A DNA stretch of 64,000 nucleotides, from assembly GCA_011947345.1 (NCBI GenBank), contig JAAVTG010000620.1, forward strand, positions 124,001 to 188,000, in the 5' to 3' direction. Positions within the stretch are counted from its first letter, which is position 1. Every line of letters begins with the position of its first letter. This document shows positions 22,132 through 34,233 of this stretch, piece by piece. Position numbers and translations under genes: made by a program. A model generated the notes under the pieces. The model was given only the letters and a program-made list of their open reading frames with translations, was not told the origin of the DNA and did no database searches. Source of the DNA: Phytophthora quininea. Taxonomy: Eukaryota > Oomycota > Peronosporomycetes > Peronosporales > Peronosporaceae.

Positions 22132-24151
22132 TTACTCCCAAATGAACGTGCGGATGGCGCCTTCTGGGATCGTCGTGTCTAGCACGGAGTCGTCGACCTG
22201 CAGCTGGAAGTCGGCGGGCTCCGTGTTCTCGTTCAACACGACCAACACCTTGCGGTTCTCTGGCGTCACGAACGCAGCGGCCTGCACGAACGAGTAGCCC
22301 GTCGTCACACACTGGTCCGAGGTGGACGCCTGCGAGCGCAGGGTGCCGTCGTCGACATTGAATTTCCATTGTTGGTGAGCCGCCACCTGCTCTCCACACG
22401 GGTCGGCAGTCACACGCACGCCGTCTTCAGTCGATCCGCGACTCAGAGACAGACATTTGTCGTCGATGCGGATGCGGCCGCTGTCCTCGAACGTCCACGT
22501 CTGCTGCGTGTACTGACACTCGACCAAACGGATCTCGTGGCCCTCGCTCGGCGTCTCGACCATATTCAGACAGAACGGAGTGCCGGTCACTTGCATCTTG
22601 CCGTCGTCCGTGCGGTGGATCGCTTGGCGAGAGCTGCCGTCGCACGCAGCCAGAGAAGACTGGTAGTCCACGTACAACTGCGCGTCACCAGGCTTGTCAA
22701 ACCGAGCAGCCACCTGGGCTTTGACACGTCGAGAGCCCTCGGGGATGTACTTAGAGAAGTGCTGGATGAAGTAGTACATGGGCTGCACGAAGTAGTCGTC
22801 CTCGCTCTCCGTCAGGATGATCGGCGCGTCGCAGTTGTTGCCCTTGTGGTTGGGCCCGCCGGTGTGGTCGAGCAGCAAGTTCCAATCGACCCACCCAACG
22901 ACAAAGTTATTGAGATCCGACATGATGTCGTGGCCGTAGCGCTGGGCTCGGAACCAAGCGTCCTTCCCCGTCGCCACGCCCGGGCAATTGCAGCTCTCGG
23001 ACGCAAGGATGAAGCGGTTTTCGTCCAGGAAGTGCGTCTCACTCAGGTGTTCGGGGTACTCCACGCCGTCCATGTAGCGCTCGCCGCCATCTTCGTACCA
23101 GTGCACCGCCATCCCGTCGACATATTTCCCCGCCGTGGGGTGGTTGTAGATGACCTCGGCCCAGTGACGCACGTTGTTGCGGTTGTGGTCGAACACCATG
23201 AGGGTCAGTCCGGGGTGGTCTCGCTCGAGTACGGGACCGAGGAATTCGCCAATGAATTCGGCTTCATGCTCCGGGTCGTATGCGCACGCTTCCCACGGGG
23301 CTGCGAACTCCGGCTCGTTCTGTGGAGTGAGGCCCCAGAACGAGATACCATGCTGCTTGTACGCCGTGATGAACTTGGAGAAGTAGAGCGCCCACGCGCC
23401 GCGCATGTCGTCCCGCAGTCCCGCGGGCTTCACCGACCCCAACATGCTGGCGTTGTACTCTGGACTGGAGCGCTTCATCCAGGCCGGGGACTCCACGGCG
23501 CCAGGAACATCTTCATGTCCGGTCGACGTTCCAACGCCCGCTTGATGAACGGGATCATCGTCTCGGTGTCGTGGGTCACATCCACATCGAAGTTTTGCAT
23601 CTCCAGGTCGTTGACAGTCTCAGCAAAATTGTAAGAGGCCACGGAGAAGTCGCACGAGCCCATGGGGACTCGGCCGAAGCTATAGGCGCTGCCCTTGTCC
23701 TGGTCAAAGTAGAGCGTCAAGACCTCCTCTTGTTTGTGCTTCGGCAGCTTGTGGAATTGCAACGCTGCAGCCTCCGTGAAGGCTCCCCGAAGCCCTTGAT
23801 CTCCTGGTACTTGATGTCCGTGTCCACGGCGATGAACGACTCGATCTTGTCACCCCCGTGGTTCCATTGGAGGCCCTGGATCGGCTCCATAATCCTCGTC
23901 TCATTGCCAATGTAGGAGCTCTGGAAGCAGGCGACCCCGACGCCGTTTGCGGTCCCGGTCTCTACCGTCGACGGCTTCGAGTGCGATCGGGTGGTGGCGA
24001 ACCCCAAAATGCCCAACCCGACGGCCAGCACGCCGGTGGAGGCTCCGATGAGGCCCCATTTTATATACGCACGACGAGTTGCAGCTCGAGCGCTCAGGTT
24101 CTCGTCGCTAGCGAGGGAGCTTGTGCCGTACGCAGTCGGTTCCGACGCCAT
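22132..24151 (-). CDS. GH30 glucosylceramidase-like enzyme B, two frameshifts
   Basis: Paralog of the GH30 genes at 19721 and 28217, starting MASEPTAYGTSSL at 24151. It has the same plan: short cytosolic N-terminus, membrane helix (YIKWGLIGASTGVLAVGLGI), GH30 barrel with acid/base Glu in TPQNEPEF and nucleophile Glu in LASESCNC, a beta-trefoil with QTWTFED and QQWKFN repeats, and a C-terminal sandwich ending RTFIWE. Two breaks occur, at 23785-23788 (in GFGGAFTE) and 23486-23489 (in APWSPPAW). Each is a four-base run where the paralogs imply five. The rest, more than 600 codons, is open, so recent decay or sequence error are both possible. Confidence 0.85.
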
Positions 24152-24274
24152 GGCCCTCCTGATTCACGGACGTGTCGACCACCAAGCGGATTTGATACTG
24201 AGCAGAAGATCGCAAGGGCAACAAAACTTGTCCCACGTGATTTGAAGCTGTGCATCAATAATGACGTTGGTCTA

Positions 24275-25444
24275 CTAGCTGTTCCAGGCACGTACAATGC
24301 CGTCGTACGCTGCTTTACGGACGAGTGGCGTGTTCTTGCCCTGGGGCTGGTACCATGGGAGCGGCGCCGACGAGCTCAGCCACGTGTACGTGTCGACAAA
24401 GTCCCAGACCGTGACGCCGACGCATTTCGACACCTTCCTGCAGGCCGCCACGGCCGTGGTGTAGACCGCCACCTGCTTCTTTTGCTCTGCGGCTGACGGG
24501 TTCGTTGAGCTTGTCTTGACATCGAGTTCGGTCAGAGCGACGTCGAGGCCGAGAACGGCGAAGCGCCTCAAGTTGGTGGCTTGGTCGGCGCTGGACGACG
24601 ACTCGGAGTAGCTCAGATGGGACTGGAAGCCAACACCGTCGATCTCGACGCCCGCCTTGATCAGAGACTGCACCATGTCGAGCACGGCTGTCGACTTGGC
24701 GTTGACCGTGTTGGTGTTGTAGTCGTTGTAGTAGAGCTTGGTTTTCAGCCCCAACGACTTCTTGACGGCGGCGGCGGTCTTGAAGGCGGTGGAGATGTAC
24801 TCTGTCCCAGTCTTGGTGTACCAGAACGACTTGCGGTAGGTGGCGTCGTCGCCCATGGCCTCGTTGACGACATCCCACGCGTAGCACGAGTCGCCAAAGT
24901 GCGTCATGACCTTGGTGATGTGGTTGGCGAGCGCGTTAAGCAGGTCGGTCTTGCCCAAGCTCTGCACCCACGACGGAGTCTGCTGGTGCTGCGTCGAGAG
25001 TTAGAAGACACATTCAACAAGAGTTTGTCATGCTGGGCACGTACCCAGACAAGAGCGTGGCAGCGGACTTGAGCACCCGAAGCCTTGGCCAGAGCAACGA
25101 CCTTGTCGCCGTTCGTGTACGTGAAGACTCCTCGCTGGGGCTCCGTGGCATCCCACTGCAAATAATGAATTTTCGGTTAGGTGGTGCGGTAGATTCAAAT
25201 TGTTGTTGCTGTCTACCTTCATGGCGTTGGCGGGGGTGATCATGCCAAAGTCGTGGATGTTCTTGAGTTGAGCGGCGTAGTAGGTGTCGCCCACTTCGAG
25301 GTCGGTCGCCGTGCCCATGTACTTGCCAGCAGCTTTGGCGAGGTCGTGCAAGCCCTTCGTTCCAGTGTACGTGGATTTGGTGAGGTCGCCGTTGGTCGCC
25401 GCCACCGAGAGAGCGCCGACGATTAACGAGAGCCCGAACCTCAT
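24275..25444 (-). CDS. GH10 endo-beta-1,4-xylanase, secreted, three exons
   Basis: Exons 25444-25217, 25155-25045 and 24988-24275 join in phase 0 through introns of 61 and 56 nt (GTAGAC...GCAG and GTACGT...GCAG), giving 350 residues. A signal peptide (MRFGLSLIVGALSVAATNG) leads into a single GH10 (beta/alpha)8 domain. The acid/base Glu is about residue 156 in WDVVNEAMGDD and the nucleophile Glu about residue 267 in ALTELDVK; WDATEP and HALVW are also family motifs. It should cut xylan in plant cell walls outside the cell. There is no carbohydrate-binding module. The gene is intact. It shares orientation with the two GH30 genes downstream and has a good oomycete initiator 31 bp before its ATG. 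Confidence 0.92.
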
Positions 25445-27704
<2,260 letters not shown>

Positions 27705-28216
27705 ACTCGATAGCAGCAACATTATAATGCTAAGAATGACATGGGTTTTGAAACCTGTGTGTAGACGAATGACTTCAACCTGCCCACTTCATCTTCAGAT
27801 TCGCTGTCGACTACCGTTACGCCGCGAAATTATCGCACGAAATGAAAGCTCCACAGTCGCAAACAAACCGCTTAGCCTTTTTTCACTGCCCATGAGAAAG
27901 TTGGTGCCTTTGGCTTTCTCAATAAGCGTGCTGGAGCCTTGAAAACGGACGCGGATAACGGACAGGAGTCTGAAGCATGCGAAGGCCTACAGAATCCCAG
28001 TCCGGAAAACGGATCACTTCAACAATCAGATTTTCAAACGCTGCTCGCACCGCTTCGTGGTCTCTGGGCAACCCAACCATTGAAAGCAAATCCGGACCAG
28101 AGCATCGCCCCAAGGGAGATTCGCTCTCGGCTTCACTCGCTTGCTCAGTCTCCAATCTGCCAAGAGCCACTCAAGTAGATCTCAGATCTTGAGTCCTCCA
28201 GACAAACGCAACCAGG
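27705..28216. other. Intergenic between tubulin and GH30 C
   Basis: About 510 bp with no recognised gene. CTCAGTCTCCAATCT at about 28144 resembles the oomycete initiator and flanking element with one mismatch and could start the GH30 transcript. Confidence 0.45.
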
Positions 28217-30244
28217 ATGGAGCCCACGGACTACGGAACCAGCTCCCTAGCCGTCGATGAGCGTCTGAATGAACCGCTCAACAGACGACGTGCGTTCGTC
28301 AAGTGGGGCGTCTTCGGGTTAGCCACCTTCGGTGCTTGCAGTGCTCTCGCACTGTTAGGAGTCTCGTCGTCTGAAGATATGGCAGCCGCAACGATCAAGC
28401 AGGCGTCGTCCAGTTTCAAGGAAGCTGGGACCCCCAAGATCATGTGCTTCCAAAGCTCGTATGTGGACAATGTGACGCACATGATGGAGCCGATCGCCGG
28501 TCTCCAGTGGAAGCGCGGGGGTCCCAAGAACACCAAGTCGTTCGTAGCGGTGGATTTGAACACTAAGTTCCAAGAGATCATGGGCTTCGGAGGCGCCTTC
28601 ACGGAAGCGGCTGCTCTGCAGTTCCAGAAGCTGCCTCTAGATAAGCAGGAGGAGGTTTTGACGCTCTACTTTGACAAGGAACAAGGCAGCGCGTACAACT
28701 TCGGTCGCGTGCCCATGGGGTCCTGCGACTTCTCCGAGGACTCGTACAGTTTCGACGACGTGCTCAATGACACGAAGCTGCTGCACTTTGATATGAGCGT
28801 CTCGCACGACCAGCAGGTGCTGATTCCATTCATCAAGCGTGCTTTGAAACGCGAGCCAAACATGAAGTTGTTCTTGGCGCCGTGGAGTCCTCCCGCCTGG
28901 ATGAAACAGGGTGGACCCGAGTACGTTCCCAGCATGCTTGGGTCTATGGATCCTGCCGGTTTAAAAGCTGACATGCGTGCCACTTGGGCGCTCTACTTCT
29001 CCAAGTTCATCAGTGCGTACAAGAAGCAGGGCATCCCGTTCTGGGGGCTAACTCCGCAGAACGAACCGGAGTTTGCTGCACCGTGGGAAGCCTGCAAGTA
29101 CAATGCGTCATACCAAGCCGACTTCATCGGAGACTTCCTCGGCCCGATCCTGGACCGTGACCACCCCGAATTGACCCTCATGATCTTCGACCACAACCGA
29201 GCTAGTGTTCATCAGTGGGCTGAGACGATCTACAAACACCCGACAGCAGCTCAGTACGTGGACGGCATGGCCTTCCACTGGTACGACATGGAGCGCTTCA
29301 TGGATGGAGTGGCCTACCACGAACGCCTGAACGACACGCACAATGTCGACACCAACCGGTTCATGCTCGCTACTGAGAGCTGCAATTGTCCTGGTGTCGC
29401 CTACGGAGCTGACGCTTGGTTCCGAGCTCAGCGCTACGGCCACGACATCCTGACCGACCTGAACAACCACGTCGTCGGTTGGGTGGACTGGAACTTGCTG
29501 CTCGACCACAAGGGCGGACCCAACCACCAGGGCAACAACTGCGACGCTCCAATCATTTTGACCGAGGACGGCAACGACTTCACCATCCAGCCCATGTATT
29601 ACTTTATCCAGCACTTCTCCAAGTTCATTCCTGTTGGTTCGCGTCGGGTGAAGACCCAAGTGGCAGCTCGCTACGAGAACCCTGGCGAGCCGCAGCTGTG
29701 GTGGGGATACCCGGCCGCCCTTGCAAGTTGCGACGGCAGCTCTCGCCAGACATTCAACCGGACGGCAGACAACAAGATCCAAGTGCTCGACTCGCCGTTC
29801 TGCTTGGTCTCGCTCGACACTCAGTACCAGGGCAAGGAGATTCAGATGACTGAGTGCAGATTCACACAGCAGAATTGGACGTTCGAAGAGGACACGGAGC
29901 GCATCCGCGACGGCGACTACTGTCTCGCTCTCAACCACGGGTCGGCTCAGAATGGCGCTCGTGTTGTCATCACTCCATGCGATGAGAGCATGCCGACTCA
30001 CCAGAAATGGGAGCTGAACCAACAAGACAGCACTCTGCGCTCGCGTGCGTCGACGACCGAGCAGTGTGTGACTGCAGGCTACGCGTTCCTCCAGGCCACT
30101 GCGTTTGTGACGCCCGAGAACCGCAAAGTGCTCGTCGTGCTGAACGAAAACACCGAGCCAGCCACTTTTGAAATCCAGGTTGGGGACATGACCCTCGACA
30201 CCAGTATTCCCAAGGGTGCTCTCCGCACCTACACGTGGGATTAA
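28217..30244 (+). CDS. GH30 glucosylceramidase-like enzyme C with inserted beta-trefoil, intact
   Basis: This is the only uninterrupted GH30 copy here, 675 residues. A short N-terminus (MEPTDYGTSSL) and a membrane helix (about residues 30-52) anchor it as type II. In the barrel, acid/base Glu283 (TPQNEPE) and nucleophile Glu387 (ATESCNC) are present. After FIPVGSRRV, the first part of the C-terminal sandwich, a ricin-type beta-trefoil of about 120 residues with QTF, QNWTFEE and QKWELN repeats is inserted. The sandwich then resumes with KVLVVLNENTEPATFEIQV and ends RTYTWD. Known GH30 relatives hydrolyse glucosylceramide or beta-1,6-glucan; the exact substrate is not decided by the sequence. 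It is opposite in strand to copies A and B. Confidence 0.93.
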   Translation: MEPTDYGTSSLAVDERLNEPLNRRRAFVKWGVFGLATFGACSALALLGVSSSEDMAAATIKQASSSFKEAGTPKIMCFQSSYVDNVTHMMEPIAGLQWKRGGPKNTKSFVAVDLNTKFQEIMGFGGAFTEAAALQFQKLPLDKQEEVLTLYFDKEQGSAYNFGRVPMGSCDFSEDSYSFDDVLNDTKLLHFDMSVSHDQQVLIPFIKRALKREPNMKLFLAPWSPPAWMKQGGPEYVPSMLGSMDPAGLKADMRATWALYFSKFISAYKKQGIPFWGLTPQNEPEFAAPWEACKYNASYQADFIGDFLGPILDRDHPELTLMIFDHNRASVHQWAETIYKHPTAAQYVDGMAFHWYDMERFMDGVAYHERLNDTHNVDTNRFMLATESCNCPGVAYGADAWFRAQRYGHDILTDLNNHVVGWVDWNLLLDHKGGPNHQGNNCDAPIILTEDGNDFTIQPMYYFIQHFSKFIPVGSRRVKTQVAARYENPGEPQLWWGYPAALASCDGSSRQTFNRTADNKIQVLDSPFCLVSLDTQYQGKEIQMTECRFTQQNWTFEEDTERIRDGDYCLALNHGSAQNGARVVITPCDESMPTHQKWELNQQDSTLRSRASTTEQCVTAGYAFLQATAFVTPENRKVLVVLNENTEPATFEIQVGDMTLDTSIPKGALRTYTWD

Positions 30245-30345
30245 ACGCCTTTGGCGGCGTACGTAGAGATCGACGCATGCGTTTGAAGCAACCAAAAGAT
30301 AACCCACCATAGAATTGCATTGTCAAAGTCGTTCGAGCTTCAAAG

Positions 30346-31266
30346 TCACGATTCCTGAGGTTGTGCAGGCGTGGACGGCAATTTCTCTATCGGCGTGGGT
30401 GCTGGCTGGTTGCTGAAGTACGGATGTTTCAGCGCTTCCACGGCAGTGATTCTCTCCGCCGGGTTATACTTCAGCATCTTGCCCAGCAAGTCCAGTGCGT
30501 CCTCGGACGCCGCCGAGAAGATCGACGCCAGCGGCGGGGCAGTGCTTGGAGTGAACTCGACGAAGTTCGACAGCGATGTCACGCCTGGCCATTCGTCCTC
30601 GGTCGGCGTGCCCAGCGCGTGGAAAATCTTGCCCAGCTGGTCCATCTCGTTCAACCCCGTCAGGTATGGCGTCCTCAGCATCAACTCGGCCAAGATGCAG
30701 CCAGCGCCCCACATATCGACCGAGCCGCTGTACTCTCTGGCTCCGAAGAGCAGCTCCGGCGGCCGGTACCAAATGGTGCAGACCATTGACGTCATGTTGC
30801 GGTTGGGACTGCCATAGACTCTGGCAAGACCGAAATCCCCAATCTTGACGTTGCCGTCGGGCCCGATCAGCAAGTTCTCGGGCTTGAGATCTCGGTGCAG
30901 CACCATGTGGTCGTGGCAGTAGGCCAGTCCGCGCAGCAGCATCTGCAGGTACGTCTTGATGTCGGCGGCCGTGAGCACCACGTTCTTGTCCTTGATGACG
31001 TCGTCCAGGTTGCTGGGCAGCAGCTCGAACACCACGTTCATGGTGTCGTTGGCCACGAACACGTCCAGCAGCTCCACCACGTTCACGTGCTTGAGCTCAG
31101 CCTGCAGCTTGACCTCGCGCAGCGCCGTGAAGTCCACGCCGTCCTTGAACTTGCCCCTCTTGAACTGCTTGATGGCCACTCGCCGGCCCGTGCTCTTCTG
31201 CACGGCCGCGTACACGATACCGAACGTACCTTCGCCCAAGACATCGCCGCGATCATAGCGCTCCAT
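30346..31266 (-). CDS. CDK7: CDK7-like cyclin-dependent kinase
   Basis: The 306-residue protein is a single kinase domain: GEGTFG glycine loop, VAIKQF lysine, HRDLKPENLL catalytic loop, DFGLARVYGSPNR and an activation segment MTSMVCTIWYRPPELLFGA. GSPNR, LLFGA, FSAASEDALDLL and the C-terminal YFSNQPAPTP match CDK7 rather than other CDKs. CDK7 is the CDK-activating kinase and the kinase of TFIIH that phosphorylates the RNA polymerase II tail. The usual CDK alpha-C PSTAIRE position reads DFTALREVKL, also CDK7-like. ATG 31266 (MERYDRG) is used; an in-frame extension to 31335 has no family counterpart. Intact and intronless. Its 3' end is about 100 bp from the convergent GH30 gene. Confidence 0.88.
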   Translation of the reverse strand: MERYDRGDVLGEGTFGIVYAAVQKSTGRRVAIKQFKRGKFKDGVDFTALREVKLQAELKHVNVVELLDVFVANDTMNVVFELLPSNLDDVIKDKNVVLTAADIKTYLQMLLRGLAYCHDHMVLHRDLKPENLLIGPDGNVKIGDFGLARVYGSPNRNMTSMVCTIWYRPPELLFGAREYSGSVDMWGAGCILAELMLRTPYLTGLNEMDQLGKIFHALGTPTEDEWPGVTSLSNFVEFTPSTAPPLASIFSAASEDALDLLGKMLKYNPAERITAVEALKHPYFSNQPAPTPIEKLPSTPAQPQES

Positions 31267-31504
31267 CACTGCGACTTCAGTGATGGGGGTACGCGTTGAG
31301 TGTAACTTACCCCAACAAATATGTCCTTTACACATTTGTTGATTTTTTCCTTATTTAGATCGCAAATTGTAAAGGCCGTTTTAAGTACGATTATTTTGTT
31401 GGTCGTCAACAAATTTGCCAGGGTTTCATTTGACTTGATTTAACTATCGTGATGAATTTTTGTCCTAAAGTTAACCCTTTCACTACCGGCCAAATCTGCT
31501 GAGC

Positions 31505-31529
31505 TTAGAGGTCCGCAGCGGTCCTCTAA
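31505..31529. repeat. Subterminal palindrome 1 of the piggyBac-like element
   Basis: TTAGAGG and CCTCTAA arms around TCCGCAGCGGT. A near-identical palindrome follows 95 bp downstream, which suggests transposase binding sites. Confidence 0.65.
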
Positions 31530-31599
31530 CAGTTGCAGTAGACGTCATTGATTGGATCAAATTCTGCCAGATGGATTAGGTGTTAGGGCTTACCACGAC

Positions 31600-31624
31600 T
31601 TAGAGGACTGCAGCGGACCTCTAA
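31600..31624. repeat. Subterminal palindrome 2 of the piggyBac-like element
   Basis: TTAGAGG and CCTCTAA arms around ACTGCAGCGGA, the second copy of the 31505 palindrome. Confidence 0.65.
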
Positions 31625-31700
31625 CATAGCATCTCCTTTGTTAGTATTGTGATATTTTGAAGCATTGTCGGCCATCCAAATTTCACGCTGACAGTCAGTT

Positions 31701-33781
31701 TTGCATTCTCCCCGCAGTGGCATGGGCATAGCTGACCTGCTCAACGTCAGTGACGACGCTGCCGACTGGGAGTTTGAGATGTCGGATGCAACGGAGGATA
31801 AAGAGGGCGAAGACGACGAGGGCGACGTTGGTGTGTCGGCGTCGACAGAGCGCCGAACCGGCAACGCGTACGTGGACAATCTGATTCGAGAGAGTGATCT
31901 GCATATTATTCGCGAGCGAGAGGTGAAGGCGGCTTACAAGGAACGCGGTGAGCTCGGCCTTTTCTCACTATTTTTACACGTGAATTTCGGGACGCTTTAC
32001 AATTGTGGACAAACAAAACGCTAAAAGAGAAAGGAAAGCCCGAGGCAACTGTGTATAAGCTGGATGCATACATCGGTTTGGAGATTGCATTGAGTTTTAA
32101 CCCTGTCACTGAAATCAAGGAGCTATGGTCTAAAAAGTTTTTATGGGGCAGCCGGACTTTGGATTGACTATGGCGAGGAATCGCTTTGAAAGCATCCGTG
32201 CGCGTTTCCAGATTCACGCGCCCGAGAGCGTGCCAGTCGAGCGGCGGGAGCAAGATCCCTTGTGGCACAGCAGGCGCCTAACGACGCAAATCCAACAGAA
32301 ATTCGCAGCGTTCGCTGTACCGGTCGGGCCTGTGAGTCTCGATGAGAACACGGTGCGCACAAAACCACGTTCGTCAGCAAGAACTTTCATGCCTTTGAAG
32401 CCAGACATATATGGAGTTCGATTTTATGCGGTTGTAGGGTGGGAGAGTTTATATGCATACTCCGTGTGGGATAACGGGTCTGGCAGCCGGACAAGGATGT
32501 CTCCCGCTGAGCGATATGTGGACGTCTTCCCGTCCCTGAGAACGCCGCTGTTTAGGACGATCGAGCGCGCGGATAGCGTGATCAAGCGAAAAGATCCGAG
32601 CGCACTGTGGGTAGCGATGTGCGGCCACTTGACCAAGATGCACGCTGCGCCGAGTGGCCACCGCCTGCTTGTTTCCAATAATTTTTACACTCGGCATAAT
32701 TTAGCTAAATCTCTATTGGCATTTACTGACGGCGAAATGCGAATGCTAGGTACAGTGAGGATCCCACTGCAAGGAAAGTGGAACGCGATGGAGCTCGAGG
32801 CTTCAAAATCCCGTGTTGATAATGCTGAGCGTGGTTCATGGGAGCTAGTGGCAGCCGTGGATGTACCGGTCGACTGGAAAAAGCTCCAGGAGAAGAACAA
32901 GCGTGCGCAGAAGAAATTGCCTCCAAACCTGCAGACTTCGTATATGGCGCCGATGACTCTTGCAGCAAACGCAGGGTATATTGTGTTCCGCGACAAACAA
33001 ACAGTGATTTTCTACACCAACGATCTGGCGGGAACACCGTCGCAACGGGTGCTCACGGGCGACTCACATGAGGCGATCGAGCTGTGTCGTGGACTTGCAC
33101 CGCTTCGTCGCTGGATCGGCGAGCAAGTCATGCATCGAAAGACGTTCCAGGTACCATCAATGGTAGTCGCTTACAACTTGTTCATGAACGGCGTCGACAG
33201 GGTTGACCAGCTCAGGAGCACAAATCCAATGCGCCGCAAAGAGAAGCGTCTTTCAATGAGTATCCTGACGTGGGCGCTAGATTTGGCGCTTATAAATGCG
33301 TTCTACCTGTACAAAAAGATCGCCGGACCTGCAGCTACTTGTGCGAAGTTACGCGACTTCAAGAGGAAAGTAGCCGACCAACTGACAACCGTTCAGCGAG
33401 AACGACTCGCAAAGGAACGCCGTCGGAAACTTGCACCAAATGCACCAATACAAGAGCTGGTTGGAGCTGATGACAGCATCCACGCAATCACACCCAACTC
33501 AAGAGAACACTCAACTGGCAAACTTACGTGTTATCTGTGCACGTTGCGGGGTTCTCCAAAAAGCTCTCTTTGGCTGCACAGGATGCCACCGAGGTTTCCA
33601 TGTTGCGTGCTTCAGCGCATTTCACTACCGCGATGCACTGTCCTCCACGTCTCTGACGGTCCGCTCCGCGCTTGATGCTGTGTGTGCTGCAGCGTTAGGA
33701 GTTGAGCCTGTACACACACGCCTGAAGAAAAACAAAACCATAACGTATCTAGATCAACTCGAACTTCCAAACAGCGCGTAA
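31701..33781 (+). pseudogene. piggyBac-like transposase (DDE_Tnp_1_7), frameshifted
   Basis: An acidic N-terminal segment (31701 onward, SDDAADWEFEMSD) leads to a transposase core readable mainly at 32143-33540. VSLDENTVRTKPRS, LLVSNNFYTRHNLAKSL and YNLFMNGVDRVDQLRS are piggyBac landmarks. The C-terminal Cys-rich finger (CYLC ... CTGCHRGFHVACF) straddles a frame change near 33540. Other breaks are near 31970 and at the G run 32145-32148, where one base seems to be missing. The element therefore looks inactive as written, although its ends are well preserved. Confidence 0.82.
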
Positions 33782-34188
33782 ATAGCAAGCAAGATATACC
33801 TGACAGTGGCCTCAAGATGTGTTATTTTCTTCTGCACGCATAGCGGCACGTCGATCGCTTGCGTCCTACTCAGACGGCCGTTCTTCTTGTAGTAATAGAG
33901 CTGAAACAGAGCCTTCTTCACGTGGAGGGGTGGCCGCTGCCGGCGGCTGCATGGCATCATTCTCAACCTGCAGCCGATGATCTCCTTGCCGTACTGCACC
34001 AACTCACACGGCGCGTCGTTGCAGTAACTGCACGTCCGCGGGGGCGCCTCGCCGCCAAGCATCCTTCTCTGAGTTCGAAAATTCAAATTTGCAATGCAAC
34101 AGAGCAAATGTCATCTACCACGTATATTTCCACAGACCGCCTATTGGCGGAATATAGTAGTTAGCGCAATCTCATTGGCCGAGGTACG

Positions 34189-34203
34189 GGTCCGCTCCGG
34201 ACC
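34189..34203. repeat. Right-end subterminal palindrome of the piggyBac-like element
   Basis: GGTCCG and CGGACC arms around CTC, 26 bp from the right end. It shares the GGTCCGC core with left palindrome 1. Confidence 0.5.
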
Positions 34204-34233
34204 TCCAAAAACTTCTGGCAGTGAAAGGGTTAA

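Larger units (their letters stand above)
31475..34229 (+). mobile_element. piggyBac-like DNA transposon, 2755 bp, TTAA target
   Basis: The element is bounded by TTAA at 31471-31474 and 34230-34233. Its ends are CCCTTTCACTACC at the left and GGCAGTGAAAGGG at the right, inverted repeats of about 13 bp with one mismatch. The TTAA duplication and the transposase inside identify the piggyBac superfamily. Subterminal palindromes lie near both ends. Confidence 0.92.

Noticed and set aside
20038..23634. Long plus-strand open frames of 303 and 421 residues
   Set aside because: They are antisense to the GH30 genes and result from strongly GC-biased codons there.
29108..30310. 400-residue minus-strand open frame
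   Set aside because: Antisense to the intact GH30 gene C and without domain signal.
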